From Enoplosus armatus (Eukaryota > Chordata > Actinopteri > Centrarchiformes > Enoplosidae): DNA of 64,000 nt. The stretch spans positions 6,481,501 through 6,545,500 of the forward strand of contig NC_092201.1 in NCBI RefSeq assembly GCF_043641665.1, in the 5' to 3' direction. Shown here piece after piece: positions 46,621 to 56,600 of the stretch. The translations under genes and the position numbers were made by a program. Numbering within the stretch: position 1 is the first letter of the stretch; each line of letters starts with the position of its first letter. Under the pieces are notes generated by a model, which saw nothing but the letters and a program-made list of their open reading frames with translations, ran no database searches and was not told the origin of the DNA.

Positions 46621-47544
46621 CTTTTCCTTTTCTTACACTTGATCAGATTACTGAACAGACAATTCACAACAACTTGAGGTAATAAAGAACATGCTAACCG
46701 CATTGCTCAATGTCATATAAGGTCTATCACCCATGAAGAATCCAACCTTATTGGCGGACAAGAACTCGATATTGGATATTTCTGCAAGATCCCAAATTCA
46801 TTGTCAACGCTTCTTTATTTGTAGATATCCAAATTCTCAATTTCTGCCATATCTGCACATGGCAACTATGGTATAAGATGAGGGAAAGGTTGTGGTCATG
46901 GCAGATAAACTATGGTCAGGGTATAGTTTTAAGATTAGGCAACTAAAACACAAAGATCAAACTCAAAGACAATTTCATCAATTAACCAATAATCATGGCA
47001 TGTAACACATTTTTAAGACAAAGCAGAAAAAATCTTTGGAATGAGATGTTTTTGTCATGGCTCCTCCTACTCTTCTTAGAGCTCTCTTTCACAGTTTCGA
47101 CTCCTGTCCAATGGGCCTGACAACCCTTGAAAAGAGACCCCGCTAATCTCTCCTCGAGTGTCAGCTCCCTCCTCTGTTCTCCTTCTGAAAAGATGCTGTT
47201 TATCTGACCAAAGCCCTTCGCAGTGCCATTTGTGCTGTGGGGTGCTTATCGACCATGAGATAATTCAAAAAGCCCCTCAGCCGGCTTCTTGTTCATTAAA
47301 AGTTTCCTCCGACTCCTCTTCAAAAGTGCATCCATCTGTCTGGTAGGGGAGACGATGGAGGGGAATGTGAAGAAGAATGTGTGTGTGAGGAGGGGGTGTG
47401 GACATTATCTCTCTATCTGAGTCCTTGTGTTGTTCCCTTTGATTTAATTTCCTTTGACGCTCCTCCTCTCGTCCTGTTTGGATCCCTGATGGATTGGGTC
47501 TAGGCCCTCGGTTTAAGATTTGTTTCCCTCCTGCTTGAGTTGGC
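46621..47544. other. Non-coding DNA, nothing recognised
   Basis: This is unique sequence. The part at 46,900-46,960 (AAGATTAGGCAACTAAAAC) faintly resembles a decayed fish repeat but was not assigned. No coding frame. Confidence 0.4.
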
Positions 47545-47585
47545 TCGTTATTTGATCAGCTTTGTTAACTCTGATCAAATAACGA
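47545..47585. repeat. Exact 15-bp inverted repeat with 11-base loop
   Basis: TCGTTATTTGATCAG and CTGATCAAATAACGA are perfect reverse complements around CTTTGTTAACT. The complementarity stops abruptly on both sides, so this is not a long hairpin precursor. Each arm carries TTTGATCA, a TCF/LEF-like core, in opposite orientation. The surrounding 47,470-47,640 is complex and repeat-free. Confidence 0.9.
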
Positions 47586-48287
47586 TGGTGGATGTTAAAA
47601 GCTTGTCTGTGACCTACATAGGCAGCTCCACCACTAATTTGCTGCGGTAGACCTGACCAGTTTTTACAGTCAAAACTTTGACTTTAAGGACGCTCTTTTG
47701 CATTAATTTCACTTAGATCCACGGGGTTACACTTGATTCCAGTGAACCAAGACATCAAAGTGAACTAAATATTGGCTCTGAATTGAACGAGAAGTTCCAG
47801 TCCAGTGACTCAGTGAACTTTGAAAGGCTTGTTCTTTTACAACCTACTTCTAATCCCAAACCGATATTTGTAGACACCAGTAAAACAAACACAGACTGAG
47901 TAGCTTCCAAGCTGACAGTACTTCAAACCACCGATTCAGATTAGCTCTGAGGAATGCTCAAGGATGTAAAAAAAAGCAAGGAGAGGAGTTGAGAGATTTA
48001 TGCTTTTCATGTGGCCATCTGTTTAATTTATCAATAAAGCTGTCAGGTCTCCACTAACCTGGGCGGGTGTGCCCTGGCATTAATCAACACACCAGCATCA
48101 ATCTGTGGGTCCAGAGCTGCCGGCCGGCACTCCATTACATTGACCGTAGCAAGGTTGTCCCTAAGCCAAAGTTTGATGACTGATGCCTATCTTGCTGAAC
48201 AAGACACAATGAGGGAAACACTCTAGGGCTACTCACAACTGTATCCATAGCAAGAGGAGGGCATAACAGAGGCTGAAAAGCATGTTT
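47586..48287. other. Non-coding DNA, nothing recognised
   Basis: This is unique sequence. The part at 48,050-48,230 (GGCATTAATCAACACACC and similar) is complex and may be regulatory. No coding frame. Confidence 0.4.
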
Positions 48288-48299
48288 GGGGGGGGGGGG
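48288..48299 (+). repeat. Homopolymer G run (12 bases)
   Basis: Twelve consecutive G residues; length-unstable and prone to sequencing error. Confidence 0.9.
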
Positions 48300-49849
48300 T
48301 CCGCTGTGTTCTCTCTTCTGTTAACAAGCAGGTAATTATGGATAGTGGTTTGGGCCATCCGTCAGGGGCAGGCAGCGGGCAGATTGATACCAGCAGAGCC
48401 CCATCCTGTTTTCATCCCCTTTGCTTTTAAGATCCTCAGGACGTGATTTGGGAAATGGCAAGCTCCAGCCCACTCATCCATCAATTTCCTGTTGTTTCCC
48501 CAGTGGAGAGAACCAACATATCCCTCGCTGGGAAGACTGTGTGCCAGGAGGCTCTGGGAGAAGTGGAGAAGATAGTTAAAATGGGAAAAGTATGAAAGAA
48601 GGAGGGTATGTGTTGTGATAGAATGTGCAGCAAAGCCTCTGTGAAGGATTGAGGGCACAAAAGAGGACAGGTACAGTAAAGAGACAAGAAAAGGATGGTG
48701 CTGATGATGATGCAAGAGGAGAGGGGGAGGTGAATACCAACTTAGACTTAATTAGAAGATAATAACCAGTTGCAATTTGCTTTACTTAATTACAAGCAGT
48801 ACAGTAGCACGATAATGACTTCCTCTATCTTTCATAAGTGCATTTGGCCCAAGTTGACAGCCTTTCAGTTGTTATTGAAATAATGTCCAAGGCTCTGCTT
48901 TTAAAAAAATAAATGGGTTGTCACACGGCTGTAGACAGTGAGATGTAAAGCAATGGCCGGTGTCAAGTTAATGTTTGTATGACAGGATAAGCTCCTTACC
49001 TGTCAAAGCGTTCATGTGAAAAATAATTAAGTCTCAGTGAGTCAGGACACAAACACAGATTTGGCACAATTTTCAATTAACAGAGAGCGAATGAAACATT
49101 GTCCATCTGCTTATTACTGTCTTAACGCCACTGTTTTAGAGTTCTACTGTCTCCAAGGCAACAGGTTGCAGTGGAGCCTCACCATGGAGGCAGGAGGGAC
49201 GCAAGGGAGTGAGGGTTGATGAGTAAACTGCACTTGAAAGCCATCATGTTTGTGGATTATCAGCCGACAATCTTTTGCATGTATTTTCTGATTGAAAATT
49301 ATTTTCACTTTTGATTAGATACTTGTTTACCTAATTTATTCAACATCCTTCATTCTGGAGTATTAATTTCCTCGTCAAATACTGCAGATACTGGGACAAC
49401 ATTGTTTACTGGCACGGCTTGTTAGCTCAATGTGAGTCTTGGCATTCTCTCGCATTTCACGCCTTTGTTGAATGTCCTTTTTGTCCTTGTCAGTGTTGCT
49501 CGATTGATGACCAAGACAATTATAAGCCAGTCAATCACCAGCTCGCACATGAAACCCATCTGAGAAGCTCCTGAGATCTATCTCATGAATATTGTATGTG
49601 CATTTCTGTCACCATGTTAAAGCTCCTTTGCACAAATATTACCGCGGGTGAATTGTTTTGACACCGGCCTGTCATTTTTCTGACTGTTTTCTCTTTTTTC
49701 TTTTTGACATCTCTTTCATTCTGAATCTATCCTCAAGCAAGAAAGCTGGGGGAGGAGGATGAGCGAATGAGAGACAGTAAGGAAGATGGACTCTGCTTTT
49801 CTACCCCATGAATCACCAGTGGGGAAAGGAGGTGAAAGACTGACGGCAT
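48300..49849. other. Non-coding DNA, nothing recognised
   Basis: The minus-strand frame of 117 codons at 48,362-48,715 is His/Ser/Leu-rich low-complexity and overlaps purine-rich plus-strand sequence. A good-looking splice donor on the minus strand at about 48,988 (GACAG|GTAAGG) has no coding-like sequence beside it. Confidence 0.45.
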
Positions 49850-50035
49850 GACGAAAATTTAATTAATCGCAATATCTGGAGCTCCATAAACGAGTATTGG
49901 ATTTTCAATTTAGGGCAGAAGTCCGTGGTTGATAGACAGGAATGCATTGCAGCTCATGCCGAGGCCCAGTTTCTCTGCAAGTGCTGGCAGGTATCGATCA
50001 GTTATCATTTACATATGCCCTTAACTTTGCCAGCT
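49850..50035. promoter_or_regulatory. Candidate cis-regulatory (CNE-like) block
   Basis: This is complex repeat-free sequence containing AAATTTAATTAATCGCAAT, GAGTATTGGATTTTCAATTT, GGAATGCATTGCAGC and GGTATCGATCAGTTATC. Non-coding in all frames. The call rests on texture only. Confidence 0.25.
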
Positions 50036-51539
50036 ATCAAAACAAGTCAACAACACAACACTGACATTGGAGAGTGAAAACAAGCCAAGAATCTGTGGAT
50101 GTCACGACGGCCCCCGCATGTCTCGTTAACATCACACTCATTTTCACAGTTTTCTGTGTGGGGGGCCTCCTCTGCCAAGTGGATTTGATGCACAAGCTCC
50201 ATAAACTTAACTAAGCCCAGACAGAAGTGTTGGCTTACACCCAGGGGAGTCATGTCCAATTGTGCACTTCATAGCCAATAAGCTTCACAGATAAGGCTGT
50301 TTTCAGAATATCTAATCGTCTGTCAAAAAATGACTCTGTACTTTATGAAAACGCTGTAATAACAAAAGCATGAAAAATCAAGACAAATACAGCATGGTGC
50401 AATCCAAAGAAATATGCCAATAATTTGAGAAACAATTGACGTTTTTTTTTATCGAGGCTCAATCTGTTTGGTTTAATGGAACTGTTTTAACTGTAGGCTA
50501 CAGTTGGTGGTTTTTAGATCATTGTATTCATGGCATTTAGCAGTTTAAGAAATACACTATAAAAACCTTGTAAAAATCATTAACCAAATGCAGTAAACAC
50601 ACAGAGTTTCTTTCTTTGCTCCCAAAAGTAGATGAAGGATTGATATGGAGTCCTCATAGCAGTGGCCAGCTCACCTGTCAAAAAGCTAAGTGAAACTGAA
50701 GGCCTCTTGTGTTTTTATTTGATTATGGTTGAGGTTATTTCCCACTGGCTAGCCTCCTTGCACTTGTCAAACGCTTCATGAAATCTGCATTTAGAGTGGA
50801 TCTCAGAAGTATCTTTGCTGATGACAACAATCCTCATTCCAAGAACACAGCAGTCTTCCTAATGGCCACCAAATAATTCACAGACCTTGGGATATAGGAA
50901 GTGCTTGGTATATGAGTGCCTTTGCAGTGATGATGAGGCATGACAGGAAAGTTCAAAGCGGGAATCGTGTCAGAGGGCTCCAGTGTACGGAGGCTACGGC
51001 CTGTGATGACGTCGCCCATGTGCTCTGATTTTATTTTTACTGCTCATGGTGGGTGACTGAAGCCGAGATATTTCTGGAAATGTGAGCACGACATTAGTAT
51101 GTGCAGTCATTCTCCTACAGGCATGTGATGATGAGTCTTGCATTGGTACAAATGACTGGACAGTAAACGCAACATTTTCCCCCCAAAATCAGAACAAATC
51201 GCTGTTGAATTGCTGTCAATTCTCTCCTGGGCTTCTTTTGCGGGGATGCCACTCACAGCTGGTGACTCACTTTTCAGATGTCAGTAGCTGGACGAAATGC
51301 CATCATGAATTTGGGTACAGAGTCCTTTTACTCTTTAGGAGTGTCGCCCCTCATGCTGCGGAGTCCTTCCCTGCAAACTTTTGCCCCAGTTTGTTCTTTT
51401 TATAGCATACAACTCTGGTTATGCAAGAGTGCTGCAGAATTGGTTGTAGAGGAGCTGATTGGCATGTTCTATGGCTTTCATAACCTCACAAAGTTGAGTG
51501 TGAAATAATGATGTACTGCATTAAAGAGTACTTACCGTA
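50036..51539. other. Non-coding DNA, nothing recognised
   Basis: This is unique sequence. A 107-codon plus frame at 51,082-51,405 has no recognised domain and no convincing splice boundaries. Confidence 0.45.
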
Positions 51540-52110
51540 TTGCGCGGGTATCAGCTCCACTCGCCCAATTAATGAAAACCACATGCACACATGGGGGATG
51601 TATGTATAGCAGCCATTTTGTGGCACAGCACTTAGTGCATGATTATCCATCATGATCCCTACAATGAAATTACAATTTCATGTTATTCAAGCTCTCCTAA
51701 TCAATAAAGGAGACATCATTTTCATTCACGACGCAGCAGAAGTCACCCATGCGAAACTGACTCTTGGCCGCGTATTTTCAGCACTCCTACGAACTTCCCA
51801 CTGTAAAATGGCTGTCATTCATTTTCATTAACTGCTATAAATGAGGCTGACATCTGCTGTATTAAAAATGTAATTATCAGAATACATAAATATGTAATTG
51901 CTGCCACCTGCATAATTGATGTGCGCTAATGCACAATGTTGAAGGTATAAACCTCCACTTAGCAGGCGCATGCCACCTGAACAATAGGTGGGCTCCTGAG
52001 TGATAATTGAACCCACAGACGATTCCCGGGCCTGGGAAAATGTTAATCACAGAAGATGGATCCTTCATTAGGCGGCTCATCCATAAAAGCACCATTCATT
52101 TCCGTGAGGT
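51540..52110. promoter_or_regulatory. Long CNE-like block
   Basis: Almost 600 bases of complex sequence without simple repeats or long frames. It carries many AT-core sites in spaced order: CCCAATTAATGAAAACC near 51,567, CATTTTCATTAACTGC near 51,818, AAAATGTAATTATCAG near 51,866, GCATAATTGATGTGC near 51,910 and AATGTTAATCACAG near 52,040. By eye it is the longest regulatory-looking segment in the window. Alignment to other vertebrates is the only real test. Confidence 0.35.
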
Positions 52111-53183
52111 AGGGAGAAATGGAGGTAGAGGGAGCAAGAGACATTCCCAATATAAGAAGAGGTGAGGGATAGCCCTTAACACTTCCCCGAGCACGCATTC
52201 CTGCTGGGGGATCGGTAGAGGGAGAGATGACCTCAAATTCACACTGAGGAAGTGAAACACCAAATCAGGCATGCACTGGGGGAAAATCTAATTATATTTG
52301 AGTCATCTTTATGGTGATTAATATGTTGGCTAATGCATGATACATGACATTGCAACCAAAGGACAGCCAGTTCATACTGAGGAGATGTGTCTCTGTGTCT
52401 AAATGTAACTAAGAACGGGGCCACGAGTCTCTCCGGTTCTCAATTAATCATGCCTTGCATTAAACTAATATCACTCCGTGTGCTTGATGGTTGTGCTGGT
52501 AAGCATTTCTGAGGCTTTTGCAGAATTTTGCAATCAGGTTATGAATGTATGCATGCTTGCAATATATTATCATTGAGTGGGGAGAAGGGCATGTACGGGA
52601 AAGGACACCAAGGTAAATGTGTATCTAGTACATCTAGTATCTTAGTAATAATAATTACTTCTTTATGGGCATGGATGTCTTAGAAGTGGCTTCCTGGTCC
52701 TGGGTCACAGCTTATCGTCAGCTGGCCATTCTTGAAAACATGGACATGCACAAATGAATACAAGTAAAACAAACACACACTGCCAAAATTACAAATTACA
52801 TTTAATGAAGTGATGAGAGGATGTGTGAGCGTGTACAGTGACTGTAGTTGATGCTTCAATGAAAGTGTTAACTTTGTGCATTCCCATAAGTACCTTGAGT
52901 GCTTTTGTTACAGAACACACGCCTGAACCTGTTGACTTTATATTCCTGCAAAAACATCCTTAGATAACATGATGACCTAAAGTGAAATAGTTAGATTGTA
53001 CTGGGAGATAAAAGGTACATTTTGTCTGTGTGGACATCTTGTCCGATTTTAGCGCAGGAATGAAACCATGCTATCGCCTGCTGTTGATAAATGCTGCGTA
53101 GCTTATTTCAGCTGTTTATCGACCTTAGTCTGAGGACAAACCTACATAGGCTGCGATCTCACAGGCTGCCTCCAGAAACCCCA
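52111..53183. other. Non-coding DNA, nothing recognised
   Basis: This is unique AT-rich sequence. No frame, repeat family or RNA gene was recognised. Confidence 0.45.
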
Positions 53184-53186
53184 CAG

Positions 53187-53243
53187 CCAATCAGGAACCT
53201 CAGTCATGACCCATCCCCCCAGTGAGCTGGTCGGCCCAATCAG
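53187..53243 (+). promoter_or_regulatory. Pair of CCAAT boxes (NF-Y-type)
   Basis: Two exact CCAATCAG sites lie at 53,187-53,194 and 53,236-53,243, 49 bases apart and in the same orientation, in a GC-richer stretch. CCAAT pairs with such spacing are typical of TATA-less promoters. An ATTACCCAAAATTCC element follows at about 53,288. No downstream first exon can be recognised, so a promoter is only a possibility. Confidence 0.25.
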
Positions 53244-53389
53244 AGCAGCCAGTCAGGGGGCCACTGAGCTGTGGCATGTCGGACCGCATTACCCAAAATT
53301 CCTTGTGTATCCCCAAGGCTCTGCTGCGTTGGGAGTGTGTGGTGTCGTCTGAGGCCTGTCTGCTAGGAAGCCTCATTTTTCATCTGGTG

Positions 53390-53862
53390 TTCTCTCTCTT
53401 CCCCCCTCCTCTCTCTCTCTCTCACTGTGACCTCTCAGCCTGCCTCTCTCTTGCTAAATTTGGCATATATCCCCTTTGTGTATGCCTCCGTGTCCCTGTA
53501 TATGTGTTTGTCTGTGGCCTGCTGTTCTTTTCCCTTTCCCCTACAGTACCTTTCTCCTTTTCTGTCTGACCCCCCACGGGAAGCCATTGTTGGGGTTTGT
53601 GCTCATATTCTGTTGCTCTGAGTAATTGAACATCTCTTTGAAATAAACATAGCCACACACACATACACTGACCCCCCCTCCTTTTCTCAATTATCTCTGT
53701 GTCTTAATTAGGCCCTCATACTGTGCAGAGACCCTCCCTGGTGACTGTGTGTAAGTCTGCGACTGCGTGTATGTTTGCAGGAGTAGCTTCGCTGGTCTAA
53801 TTCAGCTGTAGTTGTCCTCACTTGCCATGGGATGTTCTGTCAAGCTGACTAATTGCCAACCG

Positions 53863-53865
<3 letters not shown>
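53390..53865. other. CT-rich and GT-rich non-coding DNA
   Basis: A CT run lies at 53,390-53,430, followed by mixed pyrimidine-rich sequence. Frames here are low-complexity. No gene was recognised. Confidence 0.45.

Positions 53866-53934
<69 letters not shown>
53866..53934 (+). repeat. (TG)34 microsatellite
   Basis: This is the longest pure dinucleotide array in the window, 69 bases without interruption, continuing after a TATA break to 53,947. It accounts for the poly-Cys/Val and poly-Thr/His frames here. Confidence 0.98.
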
Positions 53935-53944
<10 letters not shown>

Positions 53945-54137
53945 GTTCTTCATATGTTTGATCTGTGCAATAATGCAATTCAATGCACCTACTCTGTATT
54001 TGTGAGCTCTGCTCTCGCTGTAGCTCGGGACATCAATATTGATCACTGTCCTGTCAACACACCCAGTCAACTTGGCCACAGTCAATGATTTCTTATTTTT
54101 GAGTAATCAATGCGTGGAAGAAAGTGTGTGCATGAGA

Positions 54138-54236
54138 GTGTGTGTGTGTGTGTGTGCGTGCCTTTGTGACATGCGAGTTTAGTAGCTAGTACACGCATGT
54201 GCAGTGTGCATGTGTGTGTGTGTGTGTGTGTGTGTG
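54138..54236 (+). repeat. Two further GT arrays
   Basis: GT runs at 54,138-54,156 and 54,211-54,236 are separated by unique sequence and lie within 400 bases of the large array. Confidence 0.96.
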
Positions 54237-54716
54237 GTGTATGTCCCTTTGTGGTTTTGCTCTTCAGATACAACACTCCTCCAGGCAGCTGATTGACAGC
54301 AAGTCGCCTCCGTGGCAGAAAATCCATGGCCTTCTACCCTCACCTTTACTCTGACTGCTGTCTCTCTACTGCTGATTTATTGTGATGCTAATTTGATTTT
54401 GGCTCCCTGGCCTCCCACTCCCTTCTGCTATCACCTTCAGGAGGCTTGGATAAGGCTCCTTAGGCTGGTCGAGGTATTAAACTCACACAGGGCAGCCTGA
54501 GAGTTTTTCGTTTTTTGTTGTGGTGGTTCTGAACTCAAGTGCATAGATTTGAAATTAAACAATGACTTAAAGGCTGATGTGTATTTGAGGGTGTTTACAT
54601 TACATTGTAGCCCTTTTATACATGCTGAGACAGTTTTAGGGGACAAAAGTAATTAGAAGAAATAACATAAAGTTAAATTAAGTCATAATGTCATATTTTC
54701 TTTGCATTTTATGGCT
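54237..54716. other. Non-coding DNA, nothing recognised
   Basis: This is unique sequence between the GT arrays and the following repeats. Frames are under 70 codons. Confidence 0.45.
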
Positions 54717-54832
54717 GTGATGGACAGACAAAAGTAGCGAGATGACAGGGGGAGAGATAAGGGGAATGACATGCAACAAAGTCATCAGCTGGACATGAAC
54801 CCGTTGACATTGCAGTTCATGGTCTGCACCTT
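54717..54832 (+). mobile_element. Teleost short repeat, GAATGACATGCAA family (copy 2)
   Basis: It shares with the copy at 42,870 the core GGGGAATGACATGCAACAAA preceded by GACAGGGGGAGAGATAAG. It continues with ATCAGCTGGACATGAACC, CGTTGACATTGCAGTTCATG and GTCTGCACC. Its 3' half matches the sub-type with the TGGACATGAACCC box. No coding capacity. Confidence 0.7.
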
Positions 54833-55140
54833 AATATTTGGACTGAGGTCAGGAGAATGACTTGGCCAGTCGAACACATTCTACTGATTGACGCTAAAAT
54901 ACTTGCTTTGACATTTCTTTCAGATCATTCTTCTGCGGGGTTGTTCCTACAATGGGAAACCATGTATACAAATGCCAGTCTTAATGCAATGTGGATGTGA
55001 ACACCTTCAAAGCTGAAAGTCAGCAGTTTAACCTCATAGTCATTGTTTCATTTAAAATCTAGTGTGCTGGAGTAAAGCCAAAACACTGAAAAGAGGAAAA
55101 ATGTTTCACTGTCCAAATACTTACAGACTGCACTCTATAT
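54833..55140 (-). mobile_element. Tc1/mariner-like MITE with TATTTGGAC ends
   Basis: The left end (AATATTTGGACTGAGGTC) and the right end (CACTGTCCAAATACTTACAG) share TATTTGGAC/GTCCAAATA as short inverted termini. Read on the minus strand, landmarks are CAGTCTGTAAGTATTTGGAC, AAACAATGACTATGAGGTTA, CTGACTTTCAGCTTTGAAGG and ACTGGCCAAGTCATTCTCC. I recall these from an abundant fish repeat related to Tc1-type transposons. It has no transposase coding and abuts the preceding short repeat directly. Confidence 0.75.
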
Positions 55141-55911
55141 CTGAGGAACACATCAGGAAATAACAGAATATGGATTGTGTTGTTTGCAGGTTGCTAAGTC
55201 TCTTTGTATTGCTTGCTCTTGTGTTTTGAGGGGTTCTGTTTTTGGGGTAACAAGTGGTATACAAAACCTCCCGCTTTGGAAACTTGCTGCTTCTTTGCCC
55301 TCCATGTACTACCAATTTGTTACATCATGTAGCTCAAATGAAAAATCCCACCGGGCGATAGACCTGCATGATATTATTCGCGTCTGTCCACATTTGTATT
55401 CTGTGCCATCTGAGCCATGCTAGCATTGCCGTTTTCAGATAAGGGCATCTGTGATGGGGGGCCAATGTAAGAGGCAACTACAGGGTTCCTCCTCTTCCTC
55501 TCCATCACCCAGTATCTCTCTCAATCTTTCTCCCACTCTCTTTGTCAGTCTTCCAGTGGTTTGATGGGTGTAGCTGACAGATGACAATCTCATTTCCATT
55601 CAGGCGTGGTTCCCTGCTATCTGGGGGCTAAGCCATGCAATAGCTATAAGTGTCACATTAAATCCCAGCCAGGGAGATGGGAATGGCAGAGTGACAGAGA
55701 AGCCATTCACAACCGCCATTATCTATGTCTCTGTGGGTGACACCCACAGATAGAAATGTGCAGCTGTAGTGTGCCTGTGCGGAAGCTAAGACATGTTTAG
55801 GTAGCCATGATCTTTACAATGTCCCAGAGCAATCTCCTGCCTGACACTGACTGTGATTCGCTTCACAAGTTTAAAGTGATGTGAGGCCTACACTTGACAG
55901 CAGCAGCCATG
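55141..55911. other. Non-coding DNA with a palindrome
   Basis: This is unique sequence with a CT-rich run at 55,490-55,555. An exact palindrome of two 10-bp arms around one base lies at 55,730-55,750 (TCTGTGGGTG A CACCCACAGA). No coding frame. Confidence 0.5.
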
Positions 55912-56036
55912 GTGACAGCAGTGATGATGACAATGATTACGATGGTCACACCAGTACTGATCAATGATGATGATGATTGCAGTCAAAATTATTATGATGA
56001 CATGGTAATGACAGTAACATTGATGATCAATGTTGG
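55912..56036 (+). repeat. Degenerate GAT/ATG trinucleotide region
   Basis: Interrupted GATGAT and AATGATGATGATGATT units alternate with unique bases over about 125 bases. It is probably an old, decaying trinucleotide microsatellite. Confidence 0.7.
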
Positions 56037-56159
56037 CGGCCAATGCAGGGAATGATGATTATGACGTATGTACATGTTAATCATGACGGATACGTCAAGA
56101 AAACCGCCCCAACTATCAGGGGAGTGAAAGTGAATTTGAACATGTTCAATCTATGATGA

Positions 56160-56600
56160 TTACATTAACAGCAGGGTGTAATTACCTTCGTTCAAATGCA
56201 CAGATAGAGGAGGCACCAAGAATTTGAATGAACACGCTCACACAATGGGCAGCTTTTTGCTTGACGATGATTAAATCCACCATCCAAGTGAAAAAACTGA
56301 AGGACTCCTATAATTATTCCAGCCAGTACACATGGAAAATCCAAGTCCTATTGCTCATCCACTTACATACCGCAAACCTCTAATAGGCTCCATTATAGCC
56401 GAGGGGATAAATAGCAAGACACCCTCGTTGTCTGGCACCCATACACTCAATGGCCAAAAGCTCCTTCTTCTCGCCAAATTAACCAGCCCAAAAGAACAAT
56501 ACCTGCACCTGGGAAAGGGCAGCAAAAACTTTGCATGGCAGTCGAAGACAATTACCCCAAGAAGAATGCTCTCCTCTGCATTTAGCTGATGAGATTTTGG
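56160..56600. promoter_or_regulatory. Candidate cis-regulatory (CNE-like) block
   Basis: This is complex repeat-free sequence in which both strands are open for 85-98 codons (56,332-56,651), a pattern sometimes seen in constrained non-coding DNA. Motifs include ACGATGATTAAATCCACC near 56,263, CCAAATTAACCAGCCC near 56,475 and GACAATTACCCC near 56,548. Neither frame resembles a known protein. Confidence 0.25.

Noticed and set aside
53849..54085. Thr-His repeat and Cys-Val repeat frames
   Set aside because: Direct translations of GT/CA arrays; the same applies at 21,166-21,444, 54,082-54,327 and 63,339-63,637.
53866..54236. Regularly spaced repeats suggesting a CRISPR-like array
   Set aside because: They are dinucleotide microsatellites in a vertebrate genome, without repeat-spacer structure.
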